Positions 45,256 to 57,806 of a stretch of DNA of 64,000 nucleotides are shown piece after piece. The notes under the pieces were generated by a model that worked only from the letters and a program-made list of their open reading frames with translations, ran no database searches and was not told the origin of the DNA. The stretch is from Scalesia atractyloides (Eukaryota > Streptophyta > Magnoliopsida > Asterales > Asteraceae): the NCBI GenBank assembly GCA_947069175.1, contig CAMTDV010000018.1, positions 45,954,869 through 46,018,868 of the forward strand. Reading direction: 5' to 3'. A program made the position numbers and the translations under genes. Every line of letters begins with the position of its first letter. The stretch's first letter is position 1.

Positions 45256-48200
45256 TGTGACAACTGTGCCTCCAGTTGTTATTATCAAATCCCGAACAAA
45301 TTCATAAGCAATAAAACCTTGTGTTTTATTCATTGAATTATGAAATTATCCATAACAGTTGCCCAATATCAATCCTTGTTCAAAATCGAGCTCTTAAATA
45401 ATCTCTGGAAAATTCTACGTAAACTGTTACGTAAACGTAATCAGTTAAGTGCAACGTATGTTCCGGAGTAGCGACATAAGCTAAACATACCCTAAATATC
45501 CTGTACATAATTTAAAAATAAGTTTTGAAGGGTTTGGTATGTCAAAAACAACCTCATTCGATCACATGGACTACTTACGACAAACTACGAAAGTCTACTG
45601 ATTCTCGTAGCGACGCACACTCCGGAACAACGAGAGAAGCTTAACATACCTAAAATACCCTTTACATAACTTAGAAATAAGTTTCAAGGTATGACAAAAA
45701 CACACTTTTGTAACTTTAGGGGCTACTTTGCAAATTCTGCGAAACTATGCCAATTCGCGTATTTCCTTGATACGGGACACGTACGCACATCCAAAAAATT
45801 TTGTAATCATTAAAATATTTTATTTTAGTGATTGGAAAGCAAAAATATCATTCGTTGTGCATCTACGGTCATTTACGTGTTCGTTACGATTTCTGTCATA
45901 ATTAACCGAAAACCGCAACCGCACGACCGAACGAACCGACACCTAGGATATTTTTGGACACATTTCAAGTTCCCTATACTTTATTGCCCTTATAAAGCTT
46001 AAAACTAGGGTTAACGGGTGTTAAAAGTGCCAAGACGCGACAAATATGAGTGCAGGGGCCTGTTCTGCCAATATTTGGAACTTAGTGCCAGCTAGGGGTG
46101 GATGCGGACCGCATGCAGAACCCCATGCGGTCCACATGGGGTGCCAGCTCACCAGTTTTGTTGGCAGCAGCTGATTAACTTGCTTATTGACTCACCAAAC
46201 GAACTTGCCACCTTTCTACCTGCTTCTAACAAGTGTATTGACACTAATCCAACTTGGTGATGATTCATGGACACTTGTTAAGCTCTTATGACTTCAAATT
46301 TACTATAAATAGCATAGGGATTTCACCATTTGAAACTTTTCGACCTCCCATCTGCCACAAATCCGAATTTGCAACCATCTTTGGAGCTTCCTCTTTGATT
46401 CTTTAGCAATCCTTGGTGTTTGTAAGTCTCTCATTCAAGTTTTGTTCAATTCTTGTAGCATATTTGAGCTAGAAATCAAACAGTTTGACTTCTGTTTGAC
46501 TTTCCGTTTTGATCATGAATTGATCAGGACAAATTTCAATTGAATCTTTCGATGTGATTGTAATTATGTTGATTATGGTCCTTAATGATCATGCCTACGG
46601 ATTTCCACATTTTCTAGTCATTTTGACAAGTCAAAGTTTCGGTCAAAAATGTGATTTTTGTGCAATTTGCAACAGAACCATCTCTGGGTATAAAAACAGT
46701 TTTTCTTGCTGCCAAAACACTTTTAAACTTATTTAGACATGTCAAAACATGTCTAATTCGTCACTTTTGTTTATAGTTCTTGTTTAGAGTCATAAGTCTA
46801 GCGGTTTTGACCACCGCTTTGACTTTCAAATCTGACCCGTTTGGTTGATCTTTGGACCCAACCAAATACATATTTATGACCATAATTATAAAGGGAATAA
46901 CCCTCTGAGGTTATACCTTATGGTCATGTCATTTGGTTAGTGTTATGATAACTAGTTGATGTAATCTTCAATAATGACCAAAAGGCCCTTTTTTGCAAAT
47001 AAATCAACTATAAACATATGTAACCTAAATTTGACATATATTCTGATTAAATAACATTTTTAAACATGTTTTGGTAATTTAGACTTATCATAACACAAAT
47101 CTAACCATCTGACTACATTGTTACGCAAATGACGCGTTAAACTAGCTTAAACTACCTTAACGAGTCATAACGGGTCAAAAGCACTTAGAAACCTTTCCAA
47201 CTCAGAATATAAACTTTATTAAACCATATCATATGAGTCCCAACACTCATTTGTTTTATAAGTCTCATTCTATCCAAATCCTCCGATTTCAAGTCCCGAT
47301 ATTTACATAGTTAGCCGTTTTTAGGACACGCTTGATTTCACGGACCCTTGATCTTGGTTTATCTTCTTGAACAAGGACTTTATTGCAATTCCAGGTGAGT
47401 ACATGGTCCCCTCTTTTACGTTTTCAAATAGTTTGGGGTGAAACATATTGTGCCTACAATTACTTTCGTGTTTTCATGACATATAAATGCTTTGATTACA
47501 TAGTATACCTAGTACACGATTTCCAATGACATTTTCATTGGTATATTGACTTAGTATACCTTCACATGTTTCAAAGACATTATGCTTCGTATGTTGACTT
47601 AGCATACCTAGTACATTGTTACAAGGACATTTTCACAAGAATGCTTACATTGTTATTTACATATTGGTGCGTTGAACTTGACGTTGATACATTCATTAAC
47701 ATTGATGCCGACCAGTAGTATGTTATGGTACCATAGGTTTGACACCCCATTCCCGCTTCCTATTTTGTTTTGAAGTATCCATTGGGGAATGATAGAATCC
47801 AATGAACATTGATAAATCTTTGTCTTTATAAAGGTTTATCCGACAATTAACAAGGTTTGAATGTATTCGCCAACAAACCATAATATATGATTTAACAATA
47901 AAAGGCAATGGTTTATAAAACATAACTTTTGATTTAAACACAACATTTGTTTATTAAAAGATATTGTTTTATACGAAATATTATGGCTATTCAATACAAT
48001 GGTTTATTCATTACAATTTGGTTTATACAAGAACAATGGTTTATTCATGGCAATTTGGTTTATACAAGAACAATGGTTTATTCATGACAATTTGGTTTAT
48101 ACAAGAACAGTGGTTTATTCATGACAACCTGGTTTATACAAGAACAATGGTTTATTCATGACACTTTTTAGTTATTAAGTTAACCTTGAATCCTTTCTTT

Positions 48201-48609
48201 TATATCATTGATTATCATATGATTTATAAAAGAAAAACATTTTGTATGGATTCATGGCAGTTTTGAAACCAATTAAATATTTCTTTAAATACTCAAAGCC
48301 ATGAACCTAAATCACAAAACCTATGTTACTCACAGGCATATTTATGCTGACGTACCTGTTTTCACATGTGTTTCAGGTTATCTATGTGATGACTGTTGCT
48401 GCATGCTATACATACGAGTGACTCGGGCCTTAGTGACATAAAAATTCGAAAGACAATATGATTTTATTTAATCTCTGTTATTCAAAAAACAATGTAATTC
48501 GATAATTCAATAAAAAAAACTTTAAGTACCATGTGTTGTGAAACAATTTGTAACGTGACTCTCCAAGTGTTTCCGCCGTGTGTTATTTTACGCGGTTTGG
48601 GGTGTTACA
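45256..48609 (+). repeat. LTR3 of the gag-only Gypsy element (3.35 kb)
   Basis: Partner of LTR2, ending GGGTGTTACA and followed by the duplication CCCCG. It differs mainly by scattered substitutions, small indels and fewer 37-bp units (48003-48168). Palindromes lie at 46097-46141 and a TATA box near 46304. Confidence 0.93.
48003..48168 (+). repeat. 37-bp tandem repeat array in LTR3
   Basis: Four full units (48003, 48040, 48077, 48114) and one partial, against six plus a partial in LTR2. Confidence 0.9.
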
Positions 48610-48614
48610 CCCCG

Positions 48615-48734
48615 GGCACGCACAATGAGACCCGACACGAAAAACGAAATCTCTCCCTGGCGTCCTAGGCGCGATGCACCAGAATCACTGGCATCTCCCG
48701 CGATTCCCGGGAGAGTACCAGGACACGTGTCACC
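48615..48734 (+). promoter_or_regulatory. Solo LTR middle segment with G-box
   Basis: GC-rich U3 sequence between two insertions. It contains GGACACGTGTCACC, a palindromic G-box (CACGTG at 48724-48729), then the TCACC target of the LARD insertion. Once the insertion is removed, this box lies about 130 bp upstream of TATAAAT (58449). Confidence 0.65.
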
Positions 48735-49191
48735 TGTCACACTCCGACCCGCAGCGGATTGGTATGGGGCAGACTGATTGCCCATAGCTCATGACATTAT
48801 TACAAGTTTAATATTTAAAGCCATCAATTAAATTGTCAAACACCATATATCAATCAATAGTTGTACATACATTGTTCAAAAAAAACATAACAAAAGTTTT
48901 CGATTTATTTTCCTAAGGCCCATGCTATGTGTCCTCTTCATTTGATTACCAATCTTGCTCCTGCACCACGTTAGGAAAATATATTTTTGGATCAACAAAC
49001 AAGTTGGTGAGCAATTCCTTATTTTGTAGAAAATGGTTTAGTATTTATTTCAATGAAAATTATATTTTAACATGCTCACAAGGTTAATATAGAGATCGTC
49101 ACATGTCACTAATATAACTAACAATACACATATACCAACAGAGACAAATAACAAAATAATACAATCATACCAAGACAAAAATAGCACACAA

Positions 49192-49302
49192 CAACAATAG
49201 CGTCCATTAGGCTCAAGCCCCGGGGAGCGAGTCTAATGTCGTTGGCGATACTAGGCTACAGCCCATGGTCGTGGGGAACCTAGTCAGCCGTGGATCCACT
49301 AG
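49192..49302. other. Two adjacent hairpins in the LARD LTR
   Basis: CATTAG...CTAATG closes a stem around a CCCCGGGG centre (about 49203-49238) and ACTAGG...CCTAGT closes a second around a GGGG-containing loop (about 49250-49283). Both recur in the other LTR (about 55551-55632) with compensating or minor changes. They lie near the LTR's 3' end in the element's sense and would be in the transcript. Confidence 0.6.
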
Positions 49303-50939
49303 ATATAATAGCATGCAATAGACTTGACATAGCATACAAGTTAAAAGATAAGACATATGAACATCCAGATATCAACACTTTGATTTTAGCATGTCAAAAA
49401 TAGAAATAATCATAGATTTAAATAACAAGATGCACCCCAAAATTTGTAAAATTAAAAAGGGGGAATTTGAGAGAAATTACTCACTGGGTCGAAGTGTTCA
49501 TCCACGAGATATACTGCACGACAAAACGAAACAATCTAAAACAAATAATATCAATAATAATCATCACCCGAAATGAATTACTAATTGAAAGGACATCCTA
49601 TTGTTTTTAGGGAACTGGGTTCTCCTATTTGGGGCCTTAAAATTATAAAATAATTATTAAAGAAAAATAACCAAAAGTAATAATTTAATAATTCTAGTTT
49701 TATTAATCTCGTAAAGATCTTAGAATTGCTATTTTAATGGTTTTAAGTATCAGATAATGTCAAAATGATTAAATAAGTTCATCATACTCATCTAACATTA
49801 TATATATCCAATTTAATATTCATCCCAAAATTTATTTAAAATAAATAATAATAATTTTATAATTGAATTTATTTGTCTACACAATTCCATTAATCCTTTA
49901 GTTACATAATAATTAAAAATTATATAAAAGTTCCATAGCAATTGATAACCATTATATAACTTGTAAAAAAATCAGTAGATTTATATATAAAATTTTATTT
50001 GCAATAAATTCATTTACTTTATAAAAGGATCAAAATATATATAAATGTAATAATCTAAATTGAATCGATAAATTCCCAAAAGTTATGGGAAAATTCTACA
50101 AATATTCCATAGGATTAACATGATCATAAATATTCAGTAAAAATACATGGAAATTTTATTTATGATCATTTTGTATTTTTAATGGGTTTATTAATAGATC
50201 TAAACATGAATAATTCACCAAAAATCCATATGATAACCGAAAATCATCGAAACTTCCACAAAGTATACTACCATGATATATAACATTATTCTACCATCAA
50301 TTTCATCAAAACACAAGTTTAAACCTAAAAGCCCCAAATTCTATGAACGAAGAACACTAATTTCCACAATAAATAAATTCGAATAAAATAAGCCTTCTAT
50401 CACTAAAATTGATAGAGGTCTTTTGTCGAGGATAAACAATAGATGATATTAGGCTTTGGAATCACCTGAAAAGGCTAAGAATTGAGGAAGTTATCGTCGT
50501 TTCAAGTTACGAGCCCTAGAATCATCTTCGATCAAATTCACGATGCAAAGTGGATGTGATGGAGAAATTTCAGTGGGGTTTTGCATGGTTTCACCAGAGG
50601 ATTGAAATGTGTATAGTTGGTTGTTTAATTTTACGAAATAATGTAATACCCAAGTGATACTCAAAGTAGTTTTAATGGTGATGAATTCTCATTCAAATAA
50701 ATCGGTTTTTGGGTGATTAAAGGACGATTGAGTTACGTAAAACATAAATCTCCATTAGTACAAGTCATTAGGGATCAATAGAGGGTCAAACCGTTGGGTT
50801 TCAGGCATTAAAACATCCGTTCGGATCATTGTTTGGTTCGTTTCACACTGGGTAAAAGAAGAAAGGTAACAGTTTCAGCGAGGTCAGCTTATGTATAGAT
50901 GTCAGCCAGTTCTAAATGACTTACACAAAGATCTGTAGC

Positions 50940-51128
50940 TCAGCTGACCATATGTGTGTATCGGAGTGCTTGGGAGTTTTAAGGTCACTGTTCATCCCTA
51001 CTTCACTCGTTTTTTAAGTCATCTTATTTCCCTTTTATTAAAAAGAACAAAATAGATGGATATCTAGGGACTCGAACTCGGGTGCCCACCAAGTAACACA
51101 ACAACAAAACCACTAGGCCACCAGTTGG
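50940..51128. repeat. Two convergent tRNA-like (SINE-head) segments in the LARD LTR
   Basis: Plus strand, about 50940-51003: TAGCTCAGCTGACC (A-box type), then 40 bases later a B-box-like GTTCATCCC. Minus strand, about 51128-51062: TGGCCTAGTGGTT (A-box type), then GAGTTCGAGTCCC (B box). The two face each other with a T-rich spacer. They are not whole tRNAs, as no anticodon arm or acceptor pairing is evident; degenerate SINE heads are the likely origin. Confidence 0.5.
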
Positions 51129-51657
51129 TTTTTGTATTAGTTACATTGAGAAACATATAAGTTGAAAGTCAGGGAGGTTATATATGGCAAATTTTAGAAA
51201 GGAAATTAAAAGATTCCATAATTACACAAGGGCCCCTCAACTTTCTAAACCTCCATAACCCGATTTTTTAGTTATTAAACTAATTAATTAGTTTCTTATA
51301 GAAAGAAACAAATTGAGTTAACGGAGTTGACTAACCCAGTTAGTTGATTTGCTTATTTCATAGTTTTCATTAATTACAAAACAACCCCTTAACTTGTGAT
51401 TTCAACTAACTACTAAGTTACCTCCGTTAACGTCTCCCTTACAAAAAAAAATCACCGAACTAACCGAAATCTTTATAAAATCAACGTTTTTTATCCGGTT
51501 CCAACCGAACGCGATACGTGACGATTAATTTAATAATAAAATACTAAAACACTTAAAATTATTAAAATTTCTCATATATTTTTTTATTTTATTGGAAATA
51601 GACCGCTTTTGCAAATCTGGGTCGGATTTTGGAAGTCTGGTTTTTATGGAGGTTACA

Positions 51658-54600
51658 CTCTCCGCAACTTTTGAAAATTTCGTCTCGAAATTAGGAGGAA
51701 ACTGATCTTTATGAGATGGTGTAGGTTTCTTCATATGCATAAACGATATCGGTTCGATTTAGTAATATTATTTGGAAATTCAAATCCTAGGATCAAAGTG
51801 TTCCTTAGAAATGCCAGGTAGCAAGTGTTGAACACATGTCCTATGTTGCTGAGAATACGCTCAAACTAAGATATGTCAAAGATGCGGACTTATTGACGCG
51901 GTAGCGTTCCTGACAAGGGTTGCATACCCAATTGAGGAATCACTTTCAAATGCCAAGAATGCAGAAGTTAGAAACGGTAACTGTTGTGTTCAAGGTAGTC
52001 AGTTATAGGTTCCATGATCATTATGATCATGAATCCAAGATTGGCGTATCGAGGATTTATTGCAGCTAAAGAGAAAATCATGTCCCAATGATGACTTGTA
52101 ACACGAGAGAGTTTGCAACTGAGTCGTATAGTAGACTCGTGATGTCTAAACTGCAAACCGTGTCATGATTTGGAATCTGGAAAAAAAACATTTCTCATAA
52201 AATGCCACAATTTGAGTTAAATGAGGGAAATCATAGAATTAGAATTCTCCAATCACATAACCAAAATAAATTAATTAAAACTCTCATGATTAGTCTAACG
52301 CTGCTTTTGAAAATTCGACAGAGACACTTATATATAGAAAGTACCAGGGGTGTATCCACCATGCCTCTATCAAACTTTCATCCACATCGTTATTCGAATC
52401 ATGATGGACAACACATGACTCCTCATGACCCGTTTAACAAGGCTTTTGATACTTCGATAAGAACACTTATATATAGGAAGTACCATCGGCATATCCACCA
52501 CGTCCTTATCGAATTTCATCTGCTTCGTTATTCGAATCATGATTGATGACACAAACACAACTTTCATAGAACTTCTCTCAACCAATCTAATGAGGCTTTT
52601 GATAGTTTGATAAGGAAACTTATATATAGGAAGTACCAGCAGCGTATCCACCATGTTCTTATCAAATTTCATTGGCTTCGTTAGTGGTTTTTGATTGGTT
52701 CTATGCGATGACTCAAACTTACTAATTAAATAAATATATCCAAACCACAAACAACTAACGCATGAGTCTCGAACCCAAAAGGGTGCGACTAAATGGTGGC
52801 AATACCTACATCCATGTTTATGAGGGAAGGGCCAGTCTATGGAAAATTGAGACGATACCCACGTTACATAAACTATGGGGAAAGGTAAGTCGTATGAGTG
52901 ATGATGCGAAACTGCAACAACATGAACCAAAACTAAAACTTAATATAAATGCATAACATAGCAATACATGAAACGTTAGAGAAACGAATGAAAATGACGA
53001 TAAAAGGTAACGTTGAAAGCGTGACATCGGCACAAGCTATCAACGATACTGATTAAGTGTTGATAATTGTATCGGTTGACGTTAGTGCGAACGTCAAGGA
53101 TACGAAGTGGGTGCAGCAGGTGGAGTTGATAATGAGGGAAAACCAAAGGTGAAGTCGAAAGGCAGAAGAAACTGGAGTAGTAGTAAGGATCTTAGCTTCC
53201 TTTAGTCAGGCAAGAATTACGATTCGGACAGACGTAGAGACATCCTAAAATAAATTGAGGAAATCATAACTTTATTAACTGGACTCACGTTTATTATGTT
53301 TTGTTAACCATATTTACACTTTACCAAGTGTAAAACATAAGCATTTTAAACTTTTCATGTACAAAAGCAATTTGTTTATTTAGAAAAATATTTTCGTTAA
53401 GTTTCAAGAAAATATTTTGATCTAAAGTGGTAAATTTTACTAAAAATATTAATTATATTTTGTTGTTATTATTTTTATAAAATCAAATTTGAGGTCGGGA
53501 AAAATTTTATCGTCACCATGTGCCCTAGACATGAATTTGTGGAACTGTGGGCACAGGTTGCGATATCGATTAAAGTTGCGACGTTCAAGTCATATTAGAC
53601 GACTTGTTAAGGTTTAGATCATATTATCGAAAATCACATCATTATATTTGTGTTCGAAAATTCAAAACATTCGTGTCATTCAAAGTAGACTCATCGCATA
53701 AAAAAAACATTGTCGTGCTACTGGCCGCATCCTGGTTGTCTGGGAACTGGATGAGTGCTCGTTCGCGTGCCTTCTAGTTATCATCGTTCTCTGAACTGGC
53801 TTGAACGACTCGATCGTAAGGAATGAGTTGGTGTCATACGGTACGGTCGATTGATCCATCGACGTAGTGTTTGGTTAGACATGCGATCAGATCATAAGGT
53901 GGGTGTCTGGTTGCTCAAATGGGGAGTCACGGATTTGTGAAATCATGGAACTTAGGGAAAATCCCATAATTCAGGAATACAAATCACATGAAAATATTAT
54001 GGAGTATCAAAGGGTAGCAAAAGTGAAACCCTTCGACAAATTACAAAAGATAGGGTGATTTGTTTGTAAATTATTAGAATCTCGTGGAATATTAAAGATT
54101 TATTCTGGTGGTTTATATACGAAACGATATAGTAACCATAGGGAATAAAGATGAAATAATAAACCTTATGATAAAATAATATTTCATCATAAAGTATTGA
54201 AAATCATAGGTTTGGCACATCATAGGGTTTAATATGACTTCCATGCGTCACTTTCGTAATTACGTGCGCCCCTGCAATTACCGAGCTTTCGCATGGTCCT
54301 CATATGTCTACCTATTGACGTACAACTTAACCCGAAGAAAACCATGAATAAATAAATGACTCGAGTTTTGGGGTGTTGTATAACGATGTTTAAGATAGTA
54401 TCCATGAATTAACACGGACACGTTTGACATATCAAAGTGTTGTTAGTTCACGCGACGTTTGGTATTACATGCTTCGTCCTAATAGGTATCGGTACTCTCA
54501 TCAATAGTCCCCAGGTAGGCAAACTGTTCCATTACTTGGATTTATACGAATGCCAGCCTAGACAAGACGTCTCGACTACCGGTACGGTAACCTTTCCAGT

Positions 54601-55055
54601 TACTACATGTCCGTCACAATAACTCACTTTGACGAGAGTGAAATCTCAATTGAAATTTGAAACTCAAAAAGGACATAAAATCAAACTCAAAAATAAAATA
54701 AAACCCATGAATAATTGAAATGCACTAAGAGAAACAAATAGTTCAAGACTTTAGATATATAGAATCTGATTAGAATAATGAATATTCGTAGATAGTATAA
54801 GGTGTGTACGACGTGACAATGAAAAGAAATAATAAAACACATATGGGCATTTAAGGTATATAATATTTAGCATATAACAACTAACTATGCTCGCATTCAT
54901 TTGTATGTGACATTAGAAAATTTAAATCATGGGCACTTAATATTTTTTTAGCAAGGACAATCAAACAATTAAGCACATAAGGTACTTAAGGTACCTATTC
55001 AACTATAGACTAAGTCTAAGGGTCTAATAACCTATTTTAATTCCCTATAGTCATT
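51658..55055 (-). other. LARD internal region, no coding content recognised
   Basis: Read on both strands in all frames by inspection: no Gag, protease, RT or integrase motif. A 186-codon open frame at 52930-52370 arises over the triple repeat and lacks any family motif. The minus strand ends near 51658 with a purine-rich AAAAGTTGCGGAGAG, a plausible polypurine tract. Confidence 0.6.
52318..52690. repeat. Three-copy repeat in the LARD interior
   Basis: Three diverged copies begin near 52323, 52463 and 52613, each with ACACTTATATATAG(G)AAGTACCA, then TATCCACCA, a TTATC-AATTTCAT segment and CGTTATTCGAATCATGAT. Spacing is about 140-150 bp. Confidence 0.75.
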
Positions 55056-55071
55056 GTCTCTAATACCAATC
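55056..55071 (-). other. LARD primer-binding site
   Basis: The minus strand reads TTGGTATTAGAGAC two bases inside the 5' LTR; it is the iMet-type site TTGGTATCAGAGCC with two changes, probably decayed. Confidence 0.75.
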
Positions 55072-56042
55072 TGTTACACCTAGACCTGTAGCGGATTGGT
55101 ACGGGGCAGACTGATTGCCTATAGCTCATGACACTATTATAAGTTTAATATTTAAAGCCATCAAATTAAATTGTCAAACAACATATATCAACCAATATAT
55201 GTATATACATTGTTCAAAAAAAACATAACAAAAATTTCCAATTTATTTGCTAAGGCCCATGCTATGTGTCCTCTTCACTTGATTACCAATCTTACTCCTG
55301 CACCACGTTAGGAAAATATATTTTTGGGTCAACAAACAAGTTCGTGAGCAATTCCTAATTTTGTAGAAAATGGTTTAGTATTTACTTCAAAGAAAATTAT
55401 ATTTTAACATGCTCACAAGGTTAATATAGAGATCGTCACATGTCATTAATATAACTAACAATAGACATATATCAACAGAGACAAATAACAAAATAATACA
55501 ATCATACAAAGACCAAAATAGCACACAACAACAATAGCGTCCATTAGGCTCAAGCCCCGTGGAGCGAGTCTAATGTCGTTGGCGATACTAGGCTACAACC
55601 CATGGCCGTGGGGAACCTAGTCAGCTGTGGATCCACTAGATACAATAGCATGCAATAGACTTGACATAGCATACAAGTTAAAAGATAAGACACATGAACA
55701 TCAAGATATCAACACTTTGATTTTAGCATGTTAAAAATAGAAATAATCATAGATTTAGATAACATGGTGCAGCCCAAAATTTGTAAAATTAAAAGGGGAA
55801 TTTGAGAGAATTTACTCCCTGGTTACGAAGAGTTCATCCACGAGATATACTGCACAACAAAAAGAAACAATCTAAAACAAATAATATCAATAATAATCAT
55901 CACCCTAAACGAATTACTAATCGAAAGGACATCCTATTGATTTTAGGGAACTGGGTTTTCCTATTTGGGGCCTTAAAATTAGAAAATAATTATTAAAGAA
56001 AAATAACCAAAAGTAATAATTTAATAATTCTAGTTTTATTAA

Positions 56043-56360
56043 GAGTTAAGTACATAGTTAGTCCCTGTGGTTTGCACAAAGTAAAATACTTAGGTACTAA
56101 TAGTTTAAAATCACATTTTTGGGTATTAACTTTTCATTTTGTAACGTTTGGAGGTAGTAACGTTATTTTTATTAAACTATTAGTACCTAAGTATGTTATA
56201 TTGTGCAAATCAAAGGGACTAACTATGTTAATACTCTAGAAGTTAATACCTCCAAACGTTACAAAATGAAAAGTAAATACCCTAGAAGGTGATTTTAAAC
56301 TATTAGTACCTAAGTATGTTATTTTGTGCAAACCACAGTGACTAACTATGTAATTAACTC
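56043..56360. mobile_element. Mutator-type MITE (318 bp) with long inverted repeats
   Basis: Ends GAGTTAAGTACATAGTTAGTC and its inverse (about 39 bases with few mismatches); further complementary blocks inside make most of the element foldable. It is flanked by TTTTATTAA (56034-56042, 56361-56369), present once in the other LTR near 49700. The 9-bp duplication and GAGTTAA terminus fit Mutator-like MITEs. It has no ORF and needs a transposase in trans. Confidence 0.88.
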
Positions 56361-57596
56361 TTTTATTAATCTGATAAAGATCTTAGAATTGCTATTTTAA
56401 TGGTTTTAAGTATTTGATAATGTCAAAATGATTAAATAAGTTCATCATACTCATCTAACATTATATATATCCAATTTAATATTCATCCATAAATTTATCT
56501 AAAAAAAATTAACAATAATAAAATATTTTATAATTGAATTTATTTGTCTACACAATTCCATTAATTCTCTAATTACATAATAATTAAAAATTATATAAAA
56601 ATTTCATATAAATTTATAACCATTATATAACTTGTAAAAAAATAGTAGAATTATATATAAAATTTTATTTGCAATAAACTCATTTTTTTTATAAAAGGAT
56701 CAGAATATATATAAATGTAACAATCTAAATTGAATTGATAAATTCCCAAACATTATGGAAAAAATCTACAAATATTCCATAGGATTTAGATGATCATAAA
56801 TATTTAGTAAAAATAGTTGGTAAATTTATTTAGGATCATTTTGTATTTTTAATGGGTTTATTAATAGATTTAAACATGAATAGTTCACCAAAAATCCATA
56901 TGATAACCGAAAATCATCAAAACTTCAACAAAGTATACTACCATGATATATAACATTATTCTACCATCAATTTCATCAAAACACAAGTTTAAACCTAAAA
57001 GCACCAAATTCTATGAACGAAGAACACTAATTTCCACAATAAATAAATTCGAATAAAATAAGCCTTCTATCACTAAAATTGATAGAGGTCTTTTGTCGAG
57101 GATGAACAATAGATGATATTAGGATTTGGAATCACCTGAAAAGGTTAAGAATTGAGGGAGATATCATCGTTGCAAGTTACGAGCCCTAGAATCTTCTTCG
57201 ATCAAATTCGCGATGCACAGTGGATGTGATGGAGAAATTTCAGTGGGGTTTTGCACGGTTTGACCAGAGGATTGAAATGTGTAAAGTTGGTTGTTTAATT
57301 TTACGAAATAATGTAATACCCAAGTGATACTCAAAGTAGTTTTAATGGTGATGAATTCTCATTCAAATAAATCGGTTTTTGGGTGATTAAAGGACGATTG
57401 AGTTACGTAAAACATAAATCTCCATTAGTACAAGTCATTAGGGATCAATAGAGAGTCAAACCGTTGGGTTTCAGGAATTAAAACATCCGTTAGGATCATT
57501 GTTTGTTTCGTTTCGCGCTGGTAAAAGAAGAAAAGTAACAATTTCAGCCAGGTCAGCTTGTGTATAAATGTAAACCAGTTCGAAACTAAATACACA

Positions 57597-57806
57597 GTTC
57601 TTTACCTCAGCTGGCCATATATGTGTGTCTGAGTGCTTGGCAGTTAAGGTCACGGGTTCAATCCCTACTTCATGCTTTTTTTAAGTCATCTTATTTCCCT
57701 TTTATTAAGAGAAACAAAACTAAATAGATGGAGATGAGGTTTAATGACTCGAACTCGGGTTCCAACCCGAGTAATACAACAACAAAACCACTGGGCCACC
57801 AGTTGG
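57597..57806. repeat. Convergent tRNA-like segments, second LARD LTR
   Basis: Better preserved than the first set. Plus strand: CTCAGCTGGCCA near 57606, then GGTCACGGGTTCAATCCC (B box, about 57647-57664). Minus strand: TGGCCCAGTGGTT near 57800-57788, then a B box GAGTTCGAGTC near 57755-57745. The two copies show the segments were in the LTR before the element inserted. Confidence 0.55.

Larger units (their letters stand above)
1228..48609 (+). mobile_element. Gag-only Gypsy element with three LTRs (TR-GAG-like)
   Basis: The element begins TGTGACAACTG and ends GGTGTTACA, flanked by CCCCG at 1223-1227 and 48610-48614. After removing the Athila insertion it is about 11.8 kb. Order: LTR1 (1228-1737 plus 37347-37840, truncated), 3' end of a first internal region (37841-38223), complete LTR2 (38224-41647), second internal region (41648-45255) and complete LTR3 (45256-48609). 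The second internal region has a tRNA-iMet primer site, a broken gag and a polypurine tract but no protease, RT or integrase. It fits a non-autonomous terminal-repeat element with GAG that became LTR-int-LTR-int-LTR by unequal exchange, followed by deletion in the first unit. Confidence 0.85.
48735..51657 (-). repeat. LARD 3' LTR (2.9 kb)
   Basis: It matches 55072-58319 apart from the MITE there. It holds hairpins at 49192-49302 and tRNA-like boxes at 50940-51128, and is strongly AT-rich at 49600-50300. It provides the empty site for the MITE near 49700 (TTTTATTAA once). Confidence 0.93.

Noticed and set aside
38224..48609. Gag-only Gypsy considered as a simple two-LTR element starting at 38224
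   Set aside because: The sequence before 38224 is an internal 3' end, not a target duplication; the matching CCCCG is at 1223-1227.
50940..51128. Possible true tRNA genes
   Set aside because: A- and B-box-like sequences exist but no cloverleaf with acceptor pairing or anticodon arm could be drawn.
52370..52930. 186-codon minus-strand open frame in the LARD
   Set aside because: It overlaps the triple repeat, shows no recognisable domain and has the composition of random AT-rich reading.
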